A DNA stretch of 64,000 nucleotides from Sapria himalayana (taxonomy: Eukaryota; Streptophyta; Magnoliopsida; Malpighiales; Rafflesiaceae), in the NCBI GenBank assembly GCA_029783825.1, contig JAREIK010000343.1, positions 2,270,501 through 2,334,500 on the forward strand, given 5' to 3'. A program made the translations under genes and the position numbers. Shown here one piece after another: positions 11,170 through 21,351 of the stretch. The number at the start of each line of letters is the position of its first letter. Position 1 is the stretch's first letter. Under the pieces are notes generated by a model. That model was not told the origin of the DNA and did no database searches. It was given only the letters and a program-made list of their open reading frames with translations.

Positions 11170-12168
11170 ATATAATAAAAAACCAAGATATTAATCTTGG
11201 GATCATCATATTTACATGATTTATTATTTTCATCTTCAATCAAAAAAAAAATGAACCAATATACTTATCAAGTAATTATTCAAAATGTTACGAACATATC
11301 AAAATAAACTATAATAAATATTGGAACATTAAATATTAATATTGGTACATTAAATATTATAATTTGCTTAGAGCATGTATTAGCTATTACACACATGATC
11401 ATCAATCAAATAAACCTACTATGAACAATTTGTTATGAGTAGAAAAAAATAACAACTAACTACAAGATCACAAAAAATAGCATGTACTTAGTTATCTTAT
11501 TTGGCACGAAGAAACCCATTATTTCAATTTTATCAGCGACTCTTACCATGAGCTTCAGACTCGAGTTTTAGGTTGATTAAGACACTTCCTAATTAAATCC
11601 TTAGCAATAGCCAACAAGCATTTTGCGCATCAAAATATACACACTGCTCACCACAAACACCAATACCCATTTTGTTATTGACATCCAGAACACCACTGTC
11701 TGTGTGGTAAGATACATAGGTATGCAAGCCTGCATACCTAGCGTGCAAAATTAACACCATCGCAATGTCAACGTATTTTGTCACACATGCATGAGGTAAG
11801 TATAAGAATCAGTATATATAAGCAATCCAAGTATACCATGGTGATTCATGATTTGGATACTTGAAATTATTTACCACGAACATCTAGATCGATACTCTGT
11901 GCGTGAGTAAGATCTTCGGCCATTTATATAATTGAGGTAATAACTTGACTTTACACGATGTCATACAGACACATATATCTACTATATAATTTTTAAGGAA
12001 AATGCAATATACGGTAACTCAATTTTCTTGCTAGAACTAGTAAACAGGTCTTATGAGAGAATATACATACGCTGGAGAAAAGATGAATTTGGAAAAAACA
12101 AACACAACAATCAAAACGCACACTCCTGCATTAAGATAATCGATAAACAGCAGGAACAGAAAGCGTAC
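11170..12168 (-). repeat. Segment shared with the 5' flank of RPS8 (copy 1)
   Basis: 11174-11700 aligns with 43734-44270, immediately upstream of RPS8. Shared strings include 'aaaccaagatatta', 'gggatcat.atattta.atgat', 'aaacctactatgaacaattt', 'gagacacttcctaa.taaatcc', 'ttagcaatagcca' and 'tgtctgtgt'. The same block recurs at 56430-56970. Beyond 11700 the two duplication copies continue together to the promoter-like sequence at 12169-12290, whereas the RPS8 locus diverges. Read on the minus strand, this would be the intron downstream of a first exon ending at 12169. Confidence 0.7.
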
Positions 12169-12290
12169 CTCAAATCAATAAGAATCTCACGGCTATTAGG
12201 AAAATGGTGTATCCGTGTCGGAGAGAGAGGCGGAGTCGCTAGTTAGGGTTGTCTTGCTCTTGCTCCGAACAAAACGATGGGCCTTTTTGC
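12169..12290 (-). promoter_or_regulatory. Putative captured ribosomal-protein-type promoter and non-coding first exon
   Basis: On the minus strand: GGCCCA (site II core, 12283-12278), then AACCCTAA (telo-box, 12250-12243), a pyrimidine-rich leader (CTCTCTCTCC), then ATTTGAG followed by a GTACGC donor at 12168. A telo-box next to a TGGGCC-type site is established for plant ribosomal protein promoters. The pattern is kept in copy 2 (57550-57436). No ribosomal coding exon follows, so it is probably an orphan regulatory fragment. Whether it is transcribed is unknown. Confidence 0.5.
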
Positions 12291-13970
12291 AATTTTAAAA
12301 TTCTCAGATTGTTTAAATTTTTCATTATCAAAACATTAATTAAACAATATATGTGTGTGTAGATGTAAATCACGTAACTATTTGTATTATTGTTTACCAA
12401 ACACAAAATATTTGTGTTTTGATACACTAAATTGTGCATAATAAAAAAATATATATTAAATTCTAAAATAATTTAGTTTTCGTGTACTAAAATTAATTAA
12501 TCCGATTTTATCCTCTAATATTTGAAACAAACAATTAATTTAATTAATTTATAAACCACTGTTGTCAACTGAGAAACTACTTTCCAAATTCGAAAATCAG
12601 AATTTTTCAAAACTCATAAAATAATTTTAAATATATATAATTATTGTGATTTCCAAAATTATAATTTCCAAATTATGATTTCTGAATTATGATTTCCGAA
12701 TTACTCTTTCGAAATGCATATTTTGAAAATATAAATGTTTGATATTTTTTTTAATTATGAAAAGTTTGGTGTACCAAAATATAAATATTATGAGTTTGGA
12801 ACACTCTACACCAAACACAAATCTCCCTTGAAAAATCAAACTGGTATATGAGTCGGACGAATCATATTTTGAAAATTTATTATTTTAATACATGTTTTTA
12901 AAATTGAAATAATCATTGGAAATTTATCTAGCAAATATTCATTAATATGTTTGTGAATTTTTTGCATTATAGCATTTTATTCGTTGGTATTATTGGTTAC
13001 AACAACTAAGAGGCTACATAATTCTTCTATCTCTTCCTCACATTGGTTTTAACTTTACAATTTATTTATATATTTATATTTATATTTCAATCTTTGTGTA
13101 ATATGTGTATTGATGGGTAATTTAATTTTTGTATATTTTGTGTGCAGCTTACATATACAATCATAATTTTATTTATAATTCATTGTGAGTTTTATAGATA
13201 TGATGTTGTTTGTTGTTGCTTGTATGTAGGATTATGTGTCATGAGGAATTAGAGAGTGGAAATATTTGAAGATTCGAAAAGTTGCTAACATAATCCCCTC
13301 ATCAATCCAACAATCGAGATGCAACCATCTTGCTGATTCCAAGTCATAAATCTGATGAACATATGCTATAACATAAAGAATAACATGGAAATAGATCTAA
13401 AATATTTACCCAAAATCTCATTTTTATGTGTTTGTTTTGAATTTTTAGATTTCTAGGATTTTATATCCTAATAAATATATCTTAGACCAAAGCATAACTT
13501 TGGGCATTATGTACTTTAAATGCTTCTTGTACATAATAAACAAATATCTAATGCATATTATTTGATTTTGTAATTTTGTAATTTGGACTTTATTTTTCAC
13601 TGTATTGGATTTTTTAGAATTATGGTATTGGGGTTTTCTTCATTTTTGAGTTTTTGAATATATTGCTTTCATTAATTTATTAAATAATAGTTATTTTTGA
13701 CATTTTATAGTTTCAAGTAAACTATGGTCTGAACATCCTTTATCCAAAAACTAGTATCAGCAAGGTTCCCATCCTACCAAAAAAATGGTATCTGAACTTA
13801 TATTGAGAATGATATTTTTCAATGTAAACGATATAATATCCTATATATTCATTATTATTATATTAATATTCGATTGTTTTAATATTAATATAATGATTTT
13901 AGATATATTCTGAGATATTTTTGTTTGTGTTAGTTATTTTTGGTCAATATTATTTTTTATTTTTATAGAG
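12291..13970. other. No gene; includes a primer-binding-site-like string at 13786
   Basis: AT-rich. 'tggtatctgaactt' at 13786 resembles the initiator-tRNA primer binding site common in plant copia elements (TGGTATCAGAGC) and lies about 200 bp before the gag-like sequence. The LTR expected to end just before it could not be paired with another LTR. Confidence 0.4.
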
Positions 13971-14760
13971 TATCATTCTATAATAATAAAGTTAATTGAG
14001 ACTAATTATTCTGTTTGGAAAAGTAAAATGTGTGACAACCTTATAGACAAATAGTTATATGACTCGGTGAGAAAGAAAGTGAAACCTAAAAAATTGAGTG
14101 AATAAGAATGGAAAGACTTGTACTATAGAGCTACCATTATTCAATAATAGATAAGTAGCAATACCTATCAACATGTTGCTGATAAAATGAAAGTAGACAA
14201 ACAATGAGAAATACTAGAATCTATTTTCAAAATGAAGATGTTAAGAAATAAATCATTAATTATTAGATGTCTAGTTAACTGGAAATTTAGGAATGATAAT
14301 TTAATTTTTGTGCACATCAACATCCTTTAAGGATTGGTGAACTATCTTTCATTCATAAAAATGGTCTTATAAGATGAGCTAGTATCTTGTCTAATGCTAA
14401 GATTACTTATGTATAGCTGAGATAACTTTATAATTTCTCCAAGTATGTCACCACCTGAAGATATTGTGTCAATGAACTTTGTCTCAAAAATTTATTGTCT
14501 AGAGAATCAAAAAGAAATGAGAATATATGAGCTTCTCATTGTATTCTTATTTATGAAAATGTAGTAGCAGTACCATGAAGCACATAAAATCTAATGGAAG
14601 AACTTATTCTTTCAAAGGCATGTCACAAAGCAAAAAAGCAATTAAGTATTATCAATGTAATATGTTAGTACACGTGAAAAATGACAGCTATTCTTGAAAA
14701 AGATTGTAGCAACAGTGCATGAGAGAAAATAGACCCGAGGGATTATTAATGTTTTATGTA
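13971..14760 (+). pseudogene. Ty1-copia gag remnant
   Basis: Frames from 13985 read K-L-I-E-T-N-Y-S-V-W-K-S-K-M, the usual start of a copia gag domain. A later zinc-knuckle-like YYQCNMLVHVKNDSYS near 14650 has two of the expected Cys residues replaced. Many in-frame stops and frameshifts are present. It is repeated almost unchanged at 59790-60545. The downstream protease, integrase and most of RT are absent before the gypsy piece at 16690. Confidence 0.65.
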
Positions 14761-16689
14761 ATCAAAATTATATTTTTCTATCTGAATATTATTACTTTAT
14801 TTTATTATTATATTAACAAAAATTTCCCAGTAAACTATACTCTGAATTGAACAAACAATTTATAAATTTGAATCTCTAGATTAAATATATTACCATACTA
14901 ATATTGCATGAAGAACACAAGTTAAAACACAAGTCTTTTGGAATTACTAAAGTAAATAATATATTTTTATGTTATTCACAAATCAATATTATTGACCTTT
15001 TTAAAATTAAAATTATTGAATAAGTAACAGCAAATTAAATCTACTAATCTTATCATTTCTAGAATTAAAATTAATATTGCATTTTACTAATGTTAGGAAA
15101 ACAAAAGCAAAAATTAAACAATAAGTACAATTAAATGAAAAAAACAGTTCTTTAAAATTCTAACTTAATAAATTAAGCTCATGTTTAGATTCATTTTTAA
15201 TTATCAATACAATGTTTTGTTTTGTTTGTTCAACAAAAATGAAATAAACAAAGCAAGAAAACACAAAGGAAAGAGGGGGGGGGGGCTTGGAGAGAGTTAT
15301 TCTATTTCTTTCAAAAACTTTTCTTTTTTGTTTCTACCTACCCTTGCTCTTGTCTCTCTTTTTATTTCGTGCAATCTCGCAGTTCTTATGTCTACCTTAT
15401 CCATGTCATCTTTTTTATATTTGCTTTTACCTTTGTATATATTTCCATATTTTTTAGCTTAATTTGCAAAAACTTATATATATATATTGAAGGACTATCC
15501 ACTTGTAGATCAAAAAAAAAAATTATTGTTGAATCACCACTAGTCAACATTAATTTTCTCAATTTTGTGGCTCTATTATAGAACAAAATTAATCCAAATA
15601 AAATATTTTTTCTAACAATTAGCGAAAGCTAAATAAAATTAAATATGAAAATATATATATCTGTAAATACTCAAAAAAATTAATTTTTTGTTTTTTCTAA
15701 AATTAGACTAAAAAAAGAATAAACTAACTCTAGTTTCATGGAGTTGTCACCTTTCAAATTGAAACCATTGCTCATCCTTGAGTAATAAAAAATTAACAGT
15801 AAGTTATACACAAACGATAATAATAACAATCAATTAGTTGTATCAACGTTAGATCCTTAGCCCTCAAAGTTATTTCCTTTCATGTTTTATTTAAATTTTT
15901 ATTTAGTATCAATATATTTTCACATGTAACTCTTTACTAGTGTGTGAGTGTGTGTGTGGTATATGCTATATCTAAAAGATTCCAATTCATCCTTATTACA
16001 TTAAACCAAGTTCATTAGTCCTAGTAGACAATATCATAGGCTTTTTTAGTTAAACTTAAAATTCAAACTTGTATGTCAGATAATATGTAGCACAAGATTC
16101 TTTTCACTTCACACAAGATTCATACTCTTTTTTTTTGTAGTTTCTCCTAAAAGTCATTGATACTTTTTTAATGCAGATACTAATATTTGTGATTAAGACA
16201 TGTGGTTGTTCTTTACAATCACTAATTAGAGTTAATTTGCATTCACATACCTCATGTCACTATTTCATGCAAATGTATACATGTTGATCAAGAATACTTT
16301 TGATTGCTAAGAAACAATATAAGGAAATAAAATATGTATCTTTTTTTTTGTATATATATATCTTTCTCAAACGTAAACATTTTATTACATTTCAAATTAA
16401 CTTAACATACTTCCTATTGCTTAGTTTCATAATGTGGTACTAAAGCTTAAGGCCCCTAAGATTTATTAAAATAATTCAAGTATAGGATAATGTGCATTTT
16501 ATAAGGAATAACTAGATTTCAAAATAAGTCACACCCTGAATTAAGCTTAAAATTTTTTTTATATTAATATCTTCATCGGTCATCATTGAATTACACACTA
16601 GACACAACTATTAGACCAATCTTAAAATATCAGTAGATTATATTTAAATGACAGAGCATATAAAGGGAGAAAGATACTCACCTCAATCA
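14761..16689. other. No gene; AT-rich remnant shared by both duplication copies
   Basis: Includes a pyrimidine-rich patch at 15300-15430, (TG)n at 15940-15957 and, from about 16380, a block that also occurs in diverged form at 40340-40630. Short frames at 15181-15586 are not conserved in copy 2 (the reading differs at 61023-61340), so they are not called. Confidence 0.5.
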
Positions 16690-17756
16690 TCTCTATTCTT
16701 TTTTTTGTACATCAATCAGATTTCTCCAATAGCAAGGAATGGCCATCCCGGGATGATTGGAACTTCTATTTCAGTTTCATAGTCAATAAAGTTGATAGGA
16801 AAGATGAACTTTTCAACTCAAATTAAGGTATCTTCAATTCTTTATTCAGGATAAGCAAATGATCTACCAATAAGCTATATAATAATTATGGTAGGCCTTG
16901 CTTCTCTAATTCCTAGCTACTTAAAAGTGGATATTAGCTTCAAGTTGATACTTGATCTCAAATCACATAAAACTTTCATACAATAAGTTTTACTAATATT
17001 GCTTGAGATTATAAAATTTGTATGATCCTTCAACTTAGGTAGAAGTTTAAAAAGTAACATATAATTGTATTCATTTGTAAGTACTACCATTTCAAATTCT
17101 CAATTTTTTTTCTTCTTACAGAGAATATCTTATAGGAATTTGGCAAAGTTTGGTATTTTCTCAGTCTTCTAGAAGTGCGATATTGATGTACATCCACGTA
17201 AGAAGTTGTAAAAATTTACTAATTTATTTGTCTTGCTATTGGTTGTGGCATCATAGAGGAAAAGGTAATTTCGTTACTCATTCTATTCTTCTAACCTACT
17301 TTACCGTAGTGATGTTGTAGTATGCGAGGTAGAGGCAAATTTATTCAAATTTTCATCTTTTTATTCTCACCCTCACTTGATTAAATTGAGGAATGTTTTC
17401 TTGTTTGATTGGAACTATTTGTAGGCTTTTCTAACTCCTTGCTACTCCTCAAAGTAGTAGCACTGCATTACTCTTTGACATCATTTCTAATATTTTCTAC
17501 ATTATTTAGCAAAGAACCTCGGGAACAATTATTCAAGGCATAGACTAAATATGCCATTAAATTTTCCAAATTTACGAATGAAACAATTTGGCTTTGAAAT
17601 ATATTCTTATTATTAATCATATCATCCTTCAACCAATTTTTAAGAGGACTTTATTGAATATGAACATTTGATCCTTGAGGTGGAATATATTATTGGAATT
17701 TGGAAGTAATATATTCTTTGATGCGTATTATAGTCACTTACTCATTGACTACTCTA
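16690..17756 (-). pseudogene. Ty3-gypsy gag-protease remnant
   Basis: On the minus strand the translation follows the gag/aspartic-protease region of plant gypsy elements. In order: 'KIPNFAKFL' (about 17150), 'PKLKDHTNF' (about 17020), 'LCDLRSSINL' (about 16970), 'GIREARPT' (about 16900), 'GRSFAYPE' and 'IEDTL' (about 16860-16830), 'VEKFIFPINFI' (about 16810) and 'EVPIIPGWPFLA' (about 16760). In CDLRSS an Arg stands in place of the Gly of the catalytic D-x-G triplet, and stops are frequent, so the protease is dead. No RT follows. It is repeated at 62520-63576. Its left end (upstream in element terms) meets copia RT sequence of opposite orientation at 17757. Confidence 0.75.
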
Positions 17757-18584
17757 AGGAAACTATGATTATCTCAACAAAGCTATGTTGAGAAAGTGCT
17801 AGATAGATTTGGGATGAACACTGCAAAACAAGTGAGTACTCCATTGGCAAATCATTTTAAGCTTTATAAAGAATAGTGCCCAAAGACAGATAGAAAAATT
17901 CAAGACAGGATAAATGTTCCATATGCATGTGCAGTTGGTTGCATAATGTATGCAAAGGTTTCTACTCGACCTGATTTGGCTCATGTTGTTAGTCAAGTTA
18001 ATAAGTTTATGTCTCAGCCATGTAGGCGACATTGGGAAACAATCAAGTTGATTTTTAGGTATATGAAAGGCACAACAGGTCATGATATTGTGTTTGGCAG
18101 TCAGTAGGATGATCCTTTGGTTGTCGGGTATGTGGATTTAGACTATGCTGGTGATTTAGATGATATAAGGTTTACAATTGGGTACGTGTTTACTATTAAT
18201 GGAAGGCCTATATGTTGGAAATCAATAGGTCAGTCTATTGTGGCATTATCTACAACTAAAATAAAGTACATGGATGAAGCTGAAGCTACTAAATAAACTT
18301 TATGGTTTTCTAGGCTAGTAAAAGAAATGAGTATTGATCAAGGTGGAGTTCCGTTGCATTGTGATAGTCAAAGTACTATTTATTTAGCTAAGAACCAAGT
18401 GTATCATGCTAGAACTAAGCACATTGATATGAGATACCACAAGATTAGAGAGTTGATTACATCTTGTGAGATACTGTTACAGAATGTTCATACTAATGAG
18501 AATACAACTGATATGTTGACCAAGCCAATTACTACCAACAAGTTCATGCACTGCTTGGACTTGTTGAATGTTTCGTGTTGCTAA
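17757..18584 (+). pseudogene. Ty1-copia RT end and RNase H remnant
   Basis: Starts R-K-L-stop-L-S-Q-Q-S-Y-V-E-K-V-L; the TGA is TGG in copy 2 (63583). It continues through TRPDLAHVVSQV, GTTGHDIVF, 'YVDLDYAGDLDD' (RNase H start), 'SIVALSTTKIKYM', 'LHCDSQSTIYLAKN', 'HARTKHIDMRYH' and 'TTDMLTKPIT', ending MHCLDLLNVSC before TAA at 18582. The RNase H part from 18327 is open. Stops at 17878, 18104 and 18294 disable the rest. It belongs with the LTR at 18674. Confidence 0.85.
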
Positions 18585-18673
18585 GTAAGCATGATAACTT
18601 GACCCACTTGAGTATGTAAGAAGCTTCATGGTTCTATCTCCTAAAGGGGTTTGATATTTGCCAATGTGGAGAT

Positions 18674-19024
18674 TGTTGCATATTACTCATATATTGATAT
18701 ATGGGACAAATGCTGGAATGGAGCAGAGTGACAACATCTATCTATTTGAGAAAGTTTCTTAGTTTTATAAGGGTTACGAATTAAGTGGATTGAGGATGCA
18801 GGGGTAACACCCCCGCATTTTGGTACGGGTTAATTTTGTAAAAGTACCATTGGGTATATATAAATATGTTGTAACTTCTGTAACCCTAGCAAAAAATTAA
18901 TAATATAATTAGCCACTCTGCTCCCGAGGATGGAGGCACATTGCCGAACCTCGTAAAATCTGTCTTTTTTATTTTCTAATCTGATATTTTATTCTTGATA
19001 GTTTCACAGCATAATTTCTCAACA
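18674..19024 (+). mobile_element. Copia 3' LTR (351 bp)
   Basis: Preceded by a purine-rich 'gccaatgtggagat' polypurine-like tract. It begins TGTTG and ends AACA. It carries a TATA-like 'gtatatataaatatg' near 18855 and the 'ggaggcacattgccgaacc' string typical of plant copia LTRs. It follows the RNase H remnant at the expected distance. No matching 5' LTR exists in the window. Confidence 0.75.
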
Positions 19025-19959
19025 TTGGCATATGTGTTCGATCTAAATAATCAAAAATTCAAACTTGAAATTCTATGTTCCATACAAATGTTATGCATAA
19101 ACAATCTTTAAAAAATATATCTTTAGAATTACTAGCTATTTGAATCTCTATTAATTTTTTTTATTAATGTTAAATATTATATCATCTATGTTAAGCAAAA
19201 AAATTATAATAACCTTTATCATGATACAATAGCGTCTAAGTACTTTTGTTTTCATAAACTAATGACAAAAACTTTGCCCTCACAATCAATAGAATTTTAA
19301 ATATATGTTTTAAATAATTTAAACATTGTTCCCAAATAACTAATTCATATGCAAGAATATATAAAAAGTATAAATGTTGAGAACTCTCAAATAAATGTGA
19401 TACTTGATCTTTAAAAAATCGTGGACAAATAAATTAACCCTGATGAATTTAGTTTTTCCAAATAACAAACAGATATTAAACAAACTATATGAAAAAAAAT
19501 ATAATCTCAATTTTTTCATAAATCCTTTAAAAAGAATGAATGAGACATCCAAATCAAATAAAAAAAAACTCCAATTATTATAAATAAAAATATTTTTAGA
19601 ATATTGATAGGTACAAATTAAATATTTGTATATATAATAATTGATTGATCATTGCCAACATATTTCTGACTAATAGCATATACATGATCCAATATTCTAT
19701 GATTGCAACTCTTTAAAAATTCTTTTCTTAACATAGAATTTCTTCTCATGGGAAGAACACGTGAGAAACTCTTGCAAGCATGGTTCATAGTAAAACCTTC
19801 ACAAAGAACATAAGTTACTTGGGTTTCCATTACTTGTCATCACATCCAAATTTGGCTTCCAAATATAAATTAAAGTACAGGAACTCCCAAACTCAAAAAT
19901 TAGTCTAAATTCTTTTCTAGTTTTTGAATTTTGAAAAGTGATAGACTTTCTTTTCATCT
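19025..19959. other. AT-rich spacer, no recognised gene
   Basis: Contains one 70-codon minus-strand frame (19618-19830) with fairly balanced amino-acid use. No domain is recognised and the flanks show no exon signals. Left uncalled. Confidence 0.5.
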
Positions 19960-21350
19960 TGATCTCAAAAATTGATATGGTTTATAAGTGTTTATAGTGT
20001 TAGCTTCGTAAGCTATCACCACCTTTTGAGTTACAATATACTCACATTTGTCTCATAGTTTATCTGTCATCCTCCTCCATAGTGTTGATGTAACTCTCAC
20101 ACTAAAAGTAAAACTCTTAGAAAAATATTATATAAAAAATATTCACCTTAATTAAGAATCATTTCTTCTAAGACAAGTACAATGGAGTGATGAAATCATT
20201 CATACTTTCAGCTTAATGAGCATCATATTCGTAACGAATATCATCTCAAAATTCATGAGTTTCAACATGTAGGTTTGTCTCACGTACCATGGTCAAAATG
20301 GTTGTTACTTTTTTCATCCCATATATGTGAGTGTACTTCATAATTAACCTATAATAATCTACCATTAAAACATAAATATACTCACCAATAGTCAATTCCT
20401 TAATTTGTCTTTAAATTGGCCTTAATTTAGCATGACATATGAAAAAGATTCATGAGGTACAATAAAAAAAGGTTGTGAATCTTGAGTTCCCAATGAAAAT
20501 CCTCATTAGAATCTATGACTCAAATCCTAATTTGATGCTATTTTGGTTATTCCAAATTCACTCAAGAGAAGGGGGGTCTGAGAGTCATGTCCATAGCTAT
20601 ATGGTTAAACTTATATCATATATCCATTACTTGCTTGTAAATCCCCCCCGAAAAGTGTGAAAATCATTCCTAGGATTATTTGCTACGCATTGACTTTGTC
20701 CTATTATATGGAGAAGAAGAAGATCTTTGATAATGTCTTATCTTTCTTCTTTTATGCTTTCATATTTCTATTTTTATCTAAGAAGAAAGTTAAGACTTTC
20801 AAAAGATATTATAACTTTGACCTTGATATCTTGAGCTCATGATCATGACATTGAAAAGTGTTGAAACTTTGAAATATATTTTAATCTTTATGTAGCATGA
20901 AGTCATAATACTAGGAGGTATCCATAACTTAAGTCTGTTGTCTCTATTACACAAAGTTATAGTGGTAGGAATAGCATCTCTTATGCATAATATGGTTGTA
21001 GCACTAAAAATGGTCACAACATTAGGAATTGTCTCTAGAGTGCAATATATGACCATGATACCATGAATGATCGTGACAATGGAAATGATTTTCCTCATAT
21101 TACACATGGCCACAGAGTTGCAAAAGGATATGATATTTGTAATCAGCCCATACATAAAATTCATGATTTTGTCTTCTTTTGACGGCAAGAGTCATTATAT
21201 TGGGAAGTAGCCACGCTCAAGTAAATGCCCTCTATAACATTTAGTTTTCAAAAGTCATGGTATTGGATAATTACTGGGACTTTGGCCAGAGTAGTTTTGG
21301 TTTTGTAATATTTGTAGCTCAAAATTCATAACTATATGAAAAAGTGTTCA
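19960..21350 (-). mobile_element. Inverted copy of the gypsy LTR (left flank)
   Basis: The reverse complement matches the LTR at 21352-24029 in order. Around 20000-20110 it matches about 23280-23360; around 20510-20600 it matches 22780-22870; around 20940-21110 it matches the 57-bp tandem repeats near 22100-22400; and around 21190-21350 it matches 21780-21950. It ends where the plus-strand LTR begins, making a head-to-head junction. It is diverged and carries no gene. Confidence 0.65.
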
Positions 21351-21351
21351 A

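Larger units (their letters stand above)
8664..18180 (+). repeat. Large direct duplication, copy 1 (copy 2 at 53668-64000)
   Basis: From about 8664 this region aligns collinearly and in the same orientation with 53668 to the window end. In a sampled 270-bp stretch (9541 against 54545) I counted about a dozen differences, so identity is roughly 95%. The offset grows from 45.0 kb to 45.82 kb, mainly from two extra segments in copy 2 (near 56025-56265 and 58254-58781). It contains tandem units, a ribosomal-protein-like promoter segment, copia gag, gypsy protease/gag and copia RT/RNase H pieces. 18180 is only the last base with a counterpart in this window; the true right end is unknown. Confidence 0.93.

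Noticed and set aside
12275..12300. ATG in 'acgATGGGCC' as a start codon on the plus strand
   Set aside because: The same bases read on the other strand as a GGCCCA site II motif next to a telo-box. The plus frame stops almost at once in both copies.
15181..15586. Overlapping frames on both strands (64-93 codons)
   Set aside because: AT-rich, hydrophobic translation on both strands, not conserved in the other duplication copy.
19618..19830. 70-codon minus-strand frame with varied composition
   Set aside because: No domain, no homologous frame elsewhere in the window, no exon signals. Could be a transposon fragment; the evidence is too weak to call.
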